In this document: positions 17,010-25,155 of the stretch, piece by piece
Position numbering within the stretch: the stretch's first letter is position 1
Layout of the letters: the number at the start of each line of letters is the position of its first letter
Assembly: GCA_003224905.1 (NCBI GenBank)
Contig: QIAA01000003.1
Span: forward strand, 1-34,198
Length of the DNA: 34,198 nucleotides
DNA from: Acidobacteriota bacterium
GTDB lineage: Bacteria > Acidobacteriota > Terriglobia > Terriglobales > Acidobacteriaceae
Direction: 5' to 3'
The notes under the pieces: generated by a model
Databases searched by the model: none
What the model was told of the DNA's origin: nothing
Seen by the model: the letters and a program-made list of their open reading frames with translations, nothing else
Position numbers and translations under genes: made by a program

Positions 17010-18218
17010 CTAACTATAGAGTTGACGTAGCCCAACCTCACCGGCATTCTCCCTCTCTGCTAGTTTCGTGATTGGATGCTCCATTCCCCGAGAATCGATT
17101 ACGGTGATCTGCCATGTCTTATCAACTATGTTCTCCGGGTTCATGTTCGTGGCTAAAAAACGGACCCACCCTTCTATCGGCTGCCCTGGCGAGAGGCATA
17201 CAGGAAATGAGGTCGCCAAAGGCCTAAGGGGAGCCACGTCGCCGAAATGTTTCTGCGAAAGACCGTACTCGTAGGGCTTGTGGTTTATCTCAATAGCTCT
17301 CAGGTCATCCTGCCTGACAAAGGACTGTCTCCCTTCATTTTTCGTTTCGACTGAGAGCTTCATATCACGTATATAGAAGCTGTCCTTCTCAGATAGATTA
17401 ACGAGGTAAATTTCCAAGAGCGTGTCACAGTCGACTTTCGCGTCCTCCGGTTGTCCCTGCAATTTGTACAGGTCTCGCACGACCTCCCACGCCAAAGTGC
17501 GGGGGCTGAAGGCGAGTCGATACAACTCTCCATAGATGTTGGTAACCGGTTGGCTCTGGCGTTCACCGATCGAAGTCTCGAATGCGGCGCTCGGGCTAGC
17601 GTATAGAACCGCGCCTGCCAAGTCGGCCTGTTTGATCCCGTGAAGCCGATCAGTATTTCCATGCTGGTGGCTGGATTCATTCTCGGTTATGGTTCGCACG
17701 GTTGGAGGTGCCAAATCGCCGGTCGTGTGCCAATCCGTACCAGTTAGAGTGACTGGACATCCGGCTTGTTTGAGCCTCGATGCGAGTTCGTTGCGTTTTT
17801 GCGTCGAGTTATCTATCCGAATCGTGTGACGGCCTCCGATGTCACTAAACGGACGCAAGCTGCCTATTTCGACAAAGATTGTTCTCTCGGCATTCCTCGC
17901 CATAGCCATGCCGGCCTCGAAAATCACATTCGGCCGAGCCTGCGGCGTCAAATTCAGTTCGTCATCCGCCTCGGTCGTGCTACACAGTTCCGGGCGCAGC
18001 TTTGCCAGATCATCTGGTGTGAAAAGGACCACGACGGCTTGTGCATTCGTGAAGGCCACATCCAACACCTCACCCACGTAGGGTGCTCCCTTTCCCGTAA
18101 GCTCCACTGCTTGAGCCCACTCCATAGGGTTGAGATCAAGCGACCGCAAGAATCCAAACATGCCGTCTCGAAGTCGGCGATCTCTTCCGTGGATTACGAA
18201 GATATCTCTAGGCTTCAA
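17010..18218 (-). CDS. TIR-like effector (CAP12/Pycsar-effector type) with a C-terminal beta domain
   Basis: The product has 402 residues from a TTG start. Residues 4-165 match the TIR-like family PF10137/COG4271. The matching segments are DIFVIHGRD (5-13), VGEVLDVAFTNAQAVVVLFTPDD (48-70), RPNVIFEAGMAMAR (95-108, Glu101 the expected catalytic Glu), RTIFVEIG and SDIGGRHTIRI. Characterised relatives cleave NAD+ or respond to cyclic nucleotides in CBASS and Pycsar defence. Residues about 200-400 hold a helical stretch and a beta-rich domain (FYIRDMKLSVETK, PGQPIEGWVRFLATNMN). I do not recognise this part, which could be the sensor or target module. No cyclase gene is adjacent. The HTH-NDT gene lies 400 bp upstream on the same strand. 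Family call firm; NADase activity inferred. Confidence 0.85.
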   Translation of the reverse strand: MKPRDIFVIHGRDRRLRDGMFGFLRSLDLNPMEWAQAVELTGKGAPYVGEVLDVAFTNAQAVVVLFTPDDLAKLRPELCSTTEADDELNLTPQARPNVIFEAGMAMARNAERTIFVEIGSLRPFSDIGGRHTIRIDNSTQKRNELASRLKQAGCPVTLTGTDWHTTGDLAPPTVRTITENESSHQHGNTDRLHGIKQADLAGAVLYASPSAAFETSIGERQSQPVTNIYGELYRLAFSPRTLAWEVVRDLYKLQGQPEDAKVDCDTLLEIYLVNLSEKDSFYIRDMKLSVETKNEGRQSFVRQDDLRAIEINHKPYEYGLSQKHFGDVAPLRPLATSFPVCLSPGQPIEGWVRFLATNMNPENIVDKTWQITVIDSRGMEHPITKLAERENAGEVGLRQLYS

Positions 18219-18240
18219 AACTTAACCCACGACTCGCTTG

Positions 18241-18257
18241 TGCCGCCAATCGCGGCA
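18241..18257. promoter_or_regulatory. Perfect inverted repeat upstream of the TIR gene
   Basis: TGCCGC and GCGGCA are separated by 5 bases. The dyad begins 23 bases before the TIR start codon, a fitting place for an operator. No clear -10/-35 pair is seen. The rest of 18258-18412 has no recognisable gene. Confidence 0.35.
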
Positions 18258-18412
18258 ACAGGGTGTGCGCCGCGTGTGTCGATTAATGCCCATATCGTCC
18301 GATTGCTGCCGGGTGTCCTAACCTTCAGCTACGTTCAATCTCGAAGTCCGTTTCAAGCGTGCCCCGCTCTTGCGTTCTTTGCAAGGGCTGCTTTTCACTT
18401 CACGCAATCTGC

Positions 18413-18545
18413 CTAGCACGCCGCCGGCCACTGATTCACCTTCACACGTCGTGCTCCTTCATTCGCATAATCGCCGTAGCTGCTCAACCCCATTGTCCAG
18501 CTTCAGCACCAGTCCTCGCTTGAGCTGGAAAAGATGTGGATACTT
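18413..18545 (-). pseudogene. C-terminal fragment of a REP-associated tyrosine transposase (RAYT)
   Basis: On the minus strand one frame reads LKRGLVLKLD, matching the usual HRNPVKRGLV region of RAYTs. After a shift, another frame reads SSYGDYANEGARRVKVNQWP followed by AAC and a TAG at 18413. This matches the W-SSYRDYA-n-G-n-VKVN C-terminus of the family. The catalytic part is missing. A REP hairpin stands directly beside it at 18551-18587, as expected for RAYT/REP pairs. Confidence 0.55.
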
Positions 18546-18550
18546 GTTGT

Positions 18551-18600
18551 CCCAGGTTAGCGCCCAAAAAGCGGGCGCGAACCTGGGGCACCAGGCACCA
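18551..18600. repeat. REP-like hairpin with tandem GGCACCA tail
   Basis: CCCAGGTTAGCGCCC (18551-18565) pairs with GGGCGCGAACCTGGG (18573-18587) across a 7-base loop, with a single mismatch. Two copies of GGCACCA follow at 18587-18600. It lies just after the HTH-NDT gene (stop at 18621) on the minus strand and could also end its transcript. A degenerate direct copy is at 16970-17009. Confidence 0.75.
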
Positions 18601-18620
18601 GGCCAGCAAGTGTAAAAATT

Positions 18621-19856
18621 TCAGGCTGATTTCGTGCTTGCCTGCAAGTTGTCGGAGATCGCACCCTTACCCTTTGGCATCCTCTCAAAGTAGAGTGTTT
18701 GCCAGTTGTCTACCGACATAGCTTTTCGGATCTGGCCGACTCGTCGAGTTGATATTGGGCTGGATTCAAGCCTTCTTTCCTCGCGGAAGCGATCACGCCA
18801 CTCGTTACGCAAAGCAACGACGACGCTCGCGTCAAGTCCCCGTGAATTACAGGCCCACTCATTCCAGTTCGCCATGCTCTCAGTCCAGATGGGGTCAGTC
18901 TCTTCCGTTTCGCCGAGTAGAAACCCGACGCTTACGTGCAAAATCATGCTCATCCTCTTAAGTAGTTGTGCACTCGGGTTCGAAACGGCTAAGGATTCAT
19001 TAAGCAGGGCGTCTACGTATCGTATGCTGACGCCGAGGCGTCTTGAAAAAGTCAAATTATTGCCGCATCGATCCTTGATCAGTGTGGACAGGCGCATGCG
19101 AAAGTCGTCTGCCTTCTTGCGATAGAGAGCACGTTGTTCAAAAACCTTGATTCGGATTTCGTTTAGTGCAGCGATCAGCTCTTCGTTCGGAAAGTGCGCT
19201 CTGGTGTCAAGATCGCCCGCGTACTCAATATCAATTGCTTCAAGAAAGGAACCGCCCATCATCCTGGAAACGCCGTTCGGGACCAGACGAATCGCTGGCA
19301 AACCCGCTTGAGTGATGATTTCGTTTTCTTGCCCCACGCCGAAGCTTGGGGACGCACAGACTAGGATGACGAAGTCGAAACTGGACGCCTGTGAACGATC
19401 AGTTAAGTATACTTGCGCGGGCGTAAAGCTCTTGTGTTTTTGGGGATGGGTATGATCACCCGGCCAGTAGATATCGAACTTCGGGTCGGGGAAAATATCG
19501 GAACACACAAGATCTCTGACCTCATTCACAAAACCGTACACGAACTCTTCAGACCGCTTGTCTTGTACGAGCGCAGTGAGGGGCGAAGCGAGATATCCGG
19601 TGATACGTTGGGGAATGGCGTCAGTCTCACCAATGATCTTGTCCAAATCGAGTCCCAAGCCCTTGAACAGCTTCCGCAATGTTTCTTCGGACGGTTGATA
19701 CCGCTCGTCCGTGGACGGAGATAGAATCCGCGAAATCGTGGACTGTGCAACGTGGGATCTGTTGTGTAAATCCTGCTGATTGAAGCCTCGGTTATCCATG
19801 GCCGGCTGCAAACTCGCAACCGCATAAGCCATTTGTTCCTTCGAAAGTGGACTCAT
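18621..19856 (-). CDS. HTH / nucleoside-deoxyribosyltransferase-like / HTH fusion protein
   Basis: The 411-residue product starts at an ATG with GGAGGG 4 bases upstream. An XRE-type HTH covers about residues 10-75 (FNQQDLHNRSHVAQSTISRI then SEETLRKLFKGLGLDLD). Residues 84-215 look like a nucleoside 2-deoxyribosyltransferase fold. GYLASPL (87-93) stands where NDTs have the YLAGP-type loop. FDFVILVCASPSFGVGQE (160-177) matches their D-n-V...GVG-x-E block, with Glu177 as the candidate catalytic Glu. AGLPAIRL follows. Residues 255-320 form a second HTH-like region (SRRLGVSIRYVDALLNESLA, then a HVSVGFLLG ending typical of XRE proteins). NDT enzymes break nucleoside N-glycosidic bonds; here the fold could instead sense nucleotides and control DNA binding. 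It probably regulates itself and the TIR gene downstream. Domain calls are by eye. Confidence 0.7.
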   Translation of the reverse strand: MSPLSKEQMAYAVASLQPAMDNRGFNQQDLHNRSHVAQSTISRILSPSTDERYQPSEETLRKLFKGLGLDLDKIIGETDAIPQRITGYLASPLTALVQDKRSEEFVYGFVNEVRDLVCSDIFPDPKFDIYWPGDHTHPQKHKSFTPAQVYLTDRSQASSFDFVILVCASPSFGVGQENEIITQAGLPAIRLVPNGVSRMMGGSFLEAIDIEYAGDLDTRAHFPNEELIAALNEIRIKVFEQRALYRKKADDFRMRLSTLIKDRCGNNLTFSRRLGVSIRYVDALLNESLAVSNPSAQLLKRMSMILHVSVGFLLGETEETDPIWTESMANWNEWACNSRGLDASVVVALRNEWRDRFREERRLESSPISTRRVGQIRKAMSVDNWQTLYFERMPKGKGAISDNLQASTKSA

Positions 19857-19918
19857 GAAACCCTCCGGTCCGATGAATCGTAGGCGGAAATGATCGGTCC
19901 GCGCCAGCGAAAGTTACG

Positions 19919-19951
19919 GAATAATATTCTTCCTGACCCCATTGGATACAA
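19919..19951 (-). promoter_or_regulatory. Promoter with overlapping palindromic operator for the HTH-NDT gene
   Basis: On the minus strand TTGTAT (19946-19951) could be a -35. It is followed after 17-19 bases by AATATT/TATTAT as a -10. The -10 lies inside a perfect interrupted palindrome GAATAATATTC (19919-19929). A dyad over the -10 is the usual autorepression layout for XRE regulators. Binding is inferred. The leader is about 65 bases. Confidence 0.45.
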
Positions 19952-20189
19952 GAAACTTATACGTGCGATATCTCTTAACATCTTTGAGTCACTGCATTAG
20001 CCTCTTGCTCGGACGGGGCAGTTCCACTGATAGACATTAATACCAGATTCGGTCGCTTAAAGATCCATCGCCCAACCGCGCTTCAAGTAATCTGCTTGCT
20101 GTGTGTGCTGATCGCGATTATTCTCGCTTGGCAGCGATAGCTCCATGTCCCACAAACCGCAGTGCCGCGCGGATCGCTCCACATCCTCG

Positions 20190-20340
20190 ACAGTCGTAAT
20201 AACTGGCGCGCGAAGCCCTGCTTCAATGCTTGCATCACCGTCGACGGATTGCCACGCTCACGATCGCCCATGAGCAAATGCACGTGCTCCGGCATCACCA
20301 CGTAGCCGATCACCAGGAAACCGCTTTTTACGTCCGTCGT
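20190..20340 (-). pseudogene. Central HUH fragment of a RAYT transposase
   Basis: The minus strand encodes GFLVIGYVVMPEHVHLLMGD followed by RERGNPSTVMQALKQGFARQ. This contains the HUH motif (HVH) and following helix of Y1/RAYT transposases. The sequence before and after is unrelated, so N- and C-terminal parts are missing. The C-terminal piece at 18413-18545 is on the same strand in the right order, with the HTH-NDT gene between. The stretch 19952-20189 has no other recognisable gene. Confidence 0.7.
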
Positions 20341-20433
20341 AGTGCCGGGGCAACGTAAGGTCCCTCGCTCGCCCCCTTGCGCGTGCGAGTTCGGGATGAC
20401 AAGGAAGGGAGGGCGCGTTCGGGATCGAACTAC

Positions 20434-20480
20434 CCCACTCAAGCCAAAACCAGGCTTGAGTGGGCCACTTCCGCAAGTGG
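20434..20480. repeat. Two adjacent REP-type hairpins
   Basis: CCCACTCAAGCC (20434-20445) and GGCTTGAGTGGG (20453-20464) form a perfect 12-bp stem with a 7-base loop. CCACTT and AAGTGG (20465-20480) form a second stem directly after. They lie between the RAYT fragment and the end of the reductase gene, and may serve as terminator of the latter. Confidence 0.75.
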
Positions 20481-20503
20481 GTACCCCTCGCAGATGATGA
20501 GGC

Positions 20504-21433
20504 TTATGCAGGATCAGTCCAGGAGTGTTCCAGGCCTTTTACGAGCGCCCACATTGTGCGATTCAGCGGCACGGGAACGCCGAGCTTTTCTCCCAAGTCG
20601 GCGATGGCGCCGTTCATAAAATCGATCTCGGTGGGACGTTTTGCGCGGATGTCCTGCAGCATGCTGACGTTTCTCCTGCCGGGCGCGCCGGCGCCTTCGG
20701 CGATCATTTTTCGCGGGTCTCCACTTAACGTAATTCCTAATGCGCGCGCAACGGCTTCGCCTTCCTGAAGGATCGCCTCGTAGAGTGCTGCGGTTGGCGG
20801 GAGCCGATTGGCTGCTCCCAGGTGAAGCTGGGTAAGCGCACCAACAGGATTCACGGCGGAGTTGAAAACGAGCTTGGTCCACTGCCAGCCGCGCGCATCC
20901 TGCAGAGGGACGACTTGCAGTCCGGCGCGGGCCAAAAGTGCGGCGAGTTGCTCGACGTAGTTGTACGGTGTTGCCGAAGGCTCGAAGGGGCCGATCCAGA
21001 TGTCGCTGTAGAATTCAAACCCTGCGTGACCGGGAGCGATCAAGTGAGCCGCAATGGGAGTGGCGCCGCGAATCACGTATCTGACGCGCTCGGCGATGAT
21101 CTCTTCGTTGCCCAATCCGTTCTGCACGGAGCAAACTGCGGCGGAATCAGCGAAGATGTGTGCCGTCTGCTCGATGGCCGCGCGCGTGTGCAGGCTTTTA
21201 GTCGCGAAGATGCCGAAATCGCACGCAGGGATCTGTTGGGGATCGCTGCTGACGCGCAGCTTTGCGGTGAAATTGGCGGCGCCGGTGATTTTGAGTCCCG
21301 AGTCGTTGATCGCCCGCGTGTGTTCTTCGGAGACATCGTAGGCGTGAACCTCGATGTCTGAGAGGCGCGCGAGGTGTCCGGCAAAGACGCTGCCGAGCGC
21401 GCCACAGCCGACTATGCAGACTTTCACTGGCAT
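20504..21433 (-). CDS. panE: 2-dehydropantoate 2-reductase family protein
   Basis: The 309-residue product belongs to the ApbA/PanE family, which reduces ketopantoate to pantoate with NADPH in pantothenate synthesis. The Rossmann motif GCGALG is at residues 9-14. SVQNGLGNE (102-110) and KLVFNSAVNPVGAL (187-200) carry the conserved Asn and the catalytic Lys187. It is divergent from the benzoylformate-decarboxylase-like gene with 140 bp between starts. Many paralogues in this family act on other 2-keto acids, and a neighbour that handles 2-keto acids makes that possible here. The symbol is therefore tentative. Confidence 0.8.
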   Translation of the reverse strand: MPVKVCIVGCGALGSVFAGHLARLSDIEVHAYDVSEEHTRAINDSGLKITGAANFTAKLRVSSDPQQIPACDFGIFATKSLHTRAAIEQTAHIFADSAAVCSVQNGLGNEEIIAERVRYVIRGATPIAAHLIAPGHAGFEFYSDIWIGPFEPSATPYNYVEQLAALLARAGLQVVPLQDARGWQWTKLVFNSAVNPVGALTQLHLGAANRLPPTAALYEAILQEGEAVARALGITLSGDPRKMIAEGAGAPGRRNVSMLQDIRAKRPTEIDFMNGAIADLGEKLGVPVPLNRTMWALVKGLEHSWTDPA

Positions 21434-21573
21434 TCCATCTCACAATGCACGAAGCGGGAGACGATAACATTCGATCCACGTTCAATTCAACGTCGTTTGA
21501 CTCGGCTTGCGACCAGAGTGATATAACGTTCCCACCCTGAGTCCGGGGCAAGTTCACCAGTCTGGAGCCTGAC

Positions 21574-23187
21574 TTGAGCACGGTGAGAGAAGTGACCTAT
21601 CAGCTGTTGCATGATTTGGATATGACGATGATATTCGGCAATCCCGGCTCCACCGAACTGCCGTTCCTGCGCGACATGCCCTCGGATTTCAAATACATTC
21701 TGGGACTCCACGAGCGCGTTGCCGCTGGCATGGCTCTGGGATACTCGATGGGCACGGGAAAGGCCACCTTCGTAAATCTGCATTCGATTGCCAGCTCCGG
21801 CAATGGACTTTCCGCTATTCAGGATGCCTGGCACAGCCACGTTCCCCTGGTCATCACGACCGGGCAGCAGGATCGACGTCATCTTCTCGCGGAACCGTTT
21901 CTTGCGAGCCGGGCCGTCGAAACGGTCCGACCGTACGTGAAGTGGGCTTACGAGCCTCTGCGGGCTGAAGACGTGCCGGCTGCAATTGCACGCGGTTATT
22001 ACCTGGCAACACAGGCGCCGATGGGACCGGTTTTCATCTCCATTCCAATGGACGACTGGACGCACGAGTGCCCGATGGTTACCGCGCGTAAGGTCACGAA
22101 GGCCGTGATGCCCGATCCGGCTGCGGTCGATGAAGTGGTTCGCGCTTTGGATGCGAGCAAGAATCCGGCACTTGTCGCCGGCGGACAGATTGAAGAAGAC
22201 GGAGCGTGGGACGATGTGGTGGCATTGGCGGAACATCTTAATGCGGACGTGTATCAACAACCGATCTCTCCGCGCTGGACTTTTCCGCGCAGGCATCGCT
22301 TGTTTCGCGGGAGTTTGTTGCCGGGGCAGCAGCCACTCGCGAATCAGCTTGCGGCTCACGACACCGTGATAGTCCTGGGTGCGTCGGTGTTTTTGTATTA
22401 CGCGTATGTGCCTGGCAATGCGATCCGGCCCGGTACCAGGCTCTTTCAGATCACCAATTCGCCGCTCAGCGCTGCGGCTGCACTGGCAGGCGAAAGCATT
22501 GTCGGAAATATTGCTGTCGCCGCCAGGTACGTTCGCACGCACGCCAGGGCCAGGCGGGGTTCTTCATCGGAGATCAACAAGCCGCCAGATCCCAAGGCTG
22601 AAAAACCGATCTCACCGAGGTATCTGTTCCATCTTCTCAACAGATTCATGCCTCGAAATGCGGTCATTGTGGAAGAGTGTCCCTCGTCGAAGGGAGACTT
22701 GGATGCCTATCTTACGTCCGATGAGCCGGGATCCTTCTACTCGGTGCCCAATGGGGTGCTGGGATTCGGTTTGCCAGCGGCAGTGGGACTGCAGCTTGCG
22801 CGTCCATCACGGCGGGTGGTGTGTCCGATTGGCGACGGATCGATCCAGTATTCGATCCAGGCGCTCTGGACCGCGGTTCAGCACAAAGTGCCGGTAATCG
22901 TGATCGTGCTGGAAAACGGCGATTACTCCGCATTGAAGTCGTTCTGTGATTTCACACAGGTGGGCCGAAACGTCGCGGGCATGGACATTCCAGGAATCGA
23001 CATGGTCAAGATTGCCGAAGGTTACGGTATGACCGCGGAGCAAGTAGATCGCCCTGAAGATCTCGAACCAGCGTTGAAGCAGGCGTTCGCATCGCAGAAA
23101 CCGCACTTGATCAGTGTTTCTGTCGCGAAAGGGGGAGAAAAATGCATGGGCATGGACCAGTCAGCGAATCCGCCGAAGTATGGGTGA
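21574..23187 (+). CDS. mdlC: Thiamine-diphosphate 2-keto acid decarboxylase, benzoylformate decarboxylase-like
   Basis: This 537-residue ThDP enzyme starts at TTG. The N-terminal residues match benzoylformate decarboxylase even in numbering: Ser26 in GNPGSTELPF, Glu47 in HERV (the ThDP-activating Glu) and His70 in NLHS. The cofactor motif GDGS...ENGDYS lies at about residues 417-449. In Pseudomonas putida MdlC a second catalytic His (281) sits in the segment FRYHQYDPG. Here the aligned segment is FLYYAYVPG, so the His is replaced by Tyr276. The substrate may therefore differ from benzoylformate. The sequence otherwise looks intact and functional. Confidence 0.8.
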   Translation: MSTVREVTYQLLHDLDMTMIFGNPGSTELPFLRDMPSDFKYILGLHERVAAGMALGYSMGTGKATFVNLHSIASSGNGLSAIQDAWHSHVPLVITTGQQDRRHLLAEPFLASRAVETVRPYVKWAYEPLRAEDVPAAIARGYYLATQAPMGPVFISIPMDDWTHECPMVTARKVTKAVMPDPAAVDEVVRALDASKNPALVAGGQIEEDGAWDDVVALAEHLNADVYQQPISPRWTFPRRHRLFRGSLLPGQQPLANQLAAHDTVIVLGASVFLYYAYVPGNAIRPGTRLFQITNSPLSAAAALAGESIVGNIAVAARYVRTHARARRGSSSEINKPPDPKAEKPISPRYLFHLLNRFMPRNAVIVEECPSSKGDLDAYLTSDEPGSFYSVPNGVLGFGLPAAVGLQLARPSRRVVCPIGDGSIQYSIQALWTAVQHKVPVIVIVLENGDYSALKSFCDFTQVGRNVAGMDIPGIDMVKIAEGYGMTAEQVDRPEDLEPALKQAFASQKPHLISVSVAKGGEKCMGMDQSANPPKYG

Positions 23188-23193
23188 GCGATC

Positions 23194-24792
23194 TTAGAGC
23201 GCGCCCGGCTTCTCCGCTGCAAGTCCAGTGTTAGCCCGAACGATCAGCTCATTAAACTTGGCTTCAGGAGTGGGCTCGTGCGTAAGCTTGGCGCCCAGGA
23301 TTGCTGCCAGAAATCCCAGCGGAACACTGGCAATGCCCGGGTTTTCCAGTGGAAACAACGGAGCTGCCTGAATCAGGTGCCGCGCAGCCGCGCCCGGCGC
23401 ATCAATTCCCATAAAGTTAGGGCCCACGAGGATCAGCCCCACTGAAGAGAGCAGCCCAACGCTCAGCCCCATGATCGCTCCTGTCGTATTGAAGCGGCGC
23501 CAGAAAATTGACAATGCGAGAACGGGAAAATTGGCTGAGGCCGCAACCGCCATCCCCATGCTGGCGAGGATTACCGCATTGGATGCGGGTCCGAGAAGAA
23601 TCGCAATCACGATCGAGGCAACCCCCACCAGAAATGCGGCAATCTGCGCGACCGTGACGGGTTCTCTTGATCTGCGCTCCACATCACGGCGGATTACGTT
23701 CGTCCACAAATCGTGCGCCAAGGAAGTGGAGGCCGCAATCGTCAGCCCTGCCACTACCGCCAAGATGGTGGCAAATGCCACTGCGGAAACAATCGCAAGT
23801 AAAACATCGCCTCCCAACGCTTGCGCCAGCAAGGGCCCAGCCATGTTAGTTCCGCCGTGCGCCAGGATGTAATCCGGACCGAGAATTGCCGCCCCGCCCA
23901 GTCCCAGCACGGTGCTCATGATGTAGAAGCTCCCGATCAGCAGCATCGCCCACACCACGCTTTTGCGCGCCGTCTGCGCGTCGGGAACGGTGTAGAACTT
24001 CACTAGAATGTGCGGCAGTCCCGCAGTTCCGAAGATGAAGGCCAAGCTCAGTGAAATGAGGTCCAGCGGCCCGTGCGGCAGCTTGTAGCGTAATCCGGGT
24101 TGTAGAAAGTCTCTTGTAACGGAGTGCCCATCCTGGTGATAGGTAATCTGACTGGCTGCTGAAAAAAATTCTCCAAGGTGAAAATTAAAGTGTCTCAGCA
24201 CCAGAATCGTGAGCGCGAGGGTACAGGTTGACAACAGCACAGCTTTGATGATCTGCACCCAGGTAGTCGCCAGCATGCCGCCAAAAATGACGTAGGACAT
24301 CATCAGCAAACCGACACCAACTACCGCCATGTTGTAGCTGATACCAGAACCGGCGAGCAGCAGCGCGACCAGGCCTCCGGCGCCTACCATCTGCGCGATC
24401 ATGTAGAAGATGATGGTAGCCAGCGTACTGATGGCCGCCATGGCGCGCACGGGCTTCGCCTGCATGCGGTAGGCCAGGACGTCCGCCATCGTGTACTTCC
24501 CAACGTTACGCAGCGGTTCAGCTATGAGCAGGAGAATGGTTACGAAGGCGACAAATCCTCCCACGACATATAGAACACCGTCCAGTCCCTGTACGGCCAT
24601 CAAGCCGATAACACCGAGGAATGAGGCGGCGCTCATGAAGTCGCCTGCCACCGCGAACCCGTTTTGCCAGGCAGTGATTCGCCGGCCCGCTGCGAAGTAC
24701 GAACTCGCCCCGCGCGAGCGTTTAGCCGCCCAGTAAGTAATGCCAAGAGTCGTGGCGATGAATGCCATGAATACAAGTAGAGAAACGGGCAC
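23194..24792 (-). CDS. actP: Cation/acetate symporter, SSS family
   Basis: The 532-residue protein has about 13 membrane segments and belongs to the sodium:solute symporter family. Close matches to ActP are SSYFAAGRRITAWQNGFAVA, GDFMSAASFLG and the GTAGLPHILVKFYTVPD stretch. ActP imports acetate and other short monocarboxylates such as glycolate or pyruvate. The GTG start abuts the TAA stop of the DUF485 gene with no gap, so the pair is translationally coupled. This is the usual yjcH-actP order. No acetyl-CoA synthetase gene is beside it. Confidence 0.9.
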   Translation of the reverse strand: MPVSLLVFMAFIATTLGITYWAAKRSRGASSYFAAGRRITAWQNGFAVAGDFMSAASFLGVIGLMAVQGLDGVLYVVGGFVAFVTILLLIAEPLRNVGKYTMADVLAYRMQAKPVRAMAAISTLATIIFYMIAQMVGAGGLVALLLAGSGISYNMAVVGVGLLMMSYVIFGGMLATTWVQIIKAVLLSTCTLALTILVLRHFNFHLGEFFSAASQITYHQDGHSVTRDFLQPGLRYKLPHGPLDLISLSLAFIFGTAGLPHILVKFYTVPDAQTARKSVVWAMLLIGSFYIMSTVLGLGGAAILGPDYILAHGGTNMAGPLLAQALGGDVLLAIVSAVAFATILAVVAGLTIAASTSLAHDLWTNVIRRDVERRSREPVTVAQIAAFLVGVASIVIAILLGPASNAVILASMGMAVAASANFPVLALSIFWRRFNTTGAIMGLSVGLLSSVGLILVGPNFMGIDAPGAAARHLIQAAPLFPLENPGIASVPLGFLAAILGAKLTHEPTPEAKFNELIVRANTGLAAEKPGAL

Positions 24793-25134
24793 TTAGTGTT
24801 CTCCTGGCGGATGCTCAATTTCTCGCAGAATATCTTTGGTGAGGGCGTCGAATCTCGCCGAGGCTTTCAGGTAAAGCCACGCGATGAGCCATCCCATCAC
24901 AAATTGCGAAAGCGCGAATACGTATCCCACTGTAACGGTCCCAAGCAAGCGGGTTGACATCAGCTTCGGCGCATGTCCGATCAGGATGGGCAGCGCAAAG
25001 TAGTAGGCGGAGAAGAAAACCAGCGCTGGAATGATGAACATCTTTTTCAGTGACAGCAGATCTTTGAATTGCTGGCTGGCCGCGATGCGGTCCCACTCCT
25101 CTCTCTCAAACTTGCTTGTGTTAATAGGATGCAT
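24793..25134 (-). CDS. yjcH: DUF485 membrane protein, YjcH-type partner of ActP
   Basis: The 113-residue protein has two membrane segments (MFIIPALVFFSAYYFALPIL, and VGYVFALSQFVMGWLIAWLY). The N-terminal FEREEWDRIAASQQFKDLLS is typical of DUF485. The ATG at 25134 is preferred over the codon at 25152, which would fall at the transcription start of the -10 box found upstream. DUF485 proteins are encoded just before actP in many bacteria and are thought to assist the symporter. Confidence 0.88.
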   Translation of the reverse strand: MHPINTSKFEREEWDRIAASQQFKDLLSLKKMFIIPALVFFSAYYFALPILIGHAPKLMSTRLLGTVTVGYVFALSQFVMGWLIAWLYLKASARFDALTKDILREIEHPPGEH

Positions 25135-25155
25135 CGCGCCCTGGGAGAACACGGC

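Noticed and set aside
18258..18412. Possible small gene between the TIR gene and the RAYT fragment
   Set aside because: Short frames exist, but none has a ribosome site or a protein-like composition.
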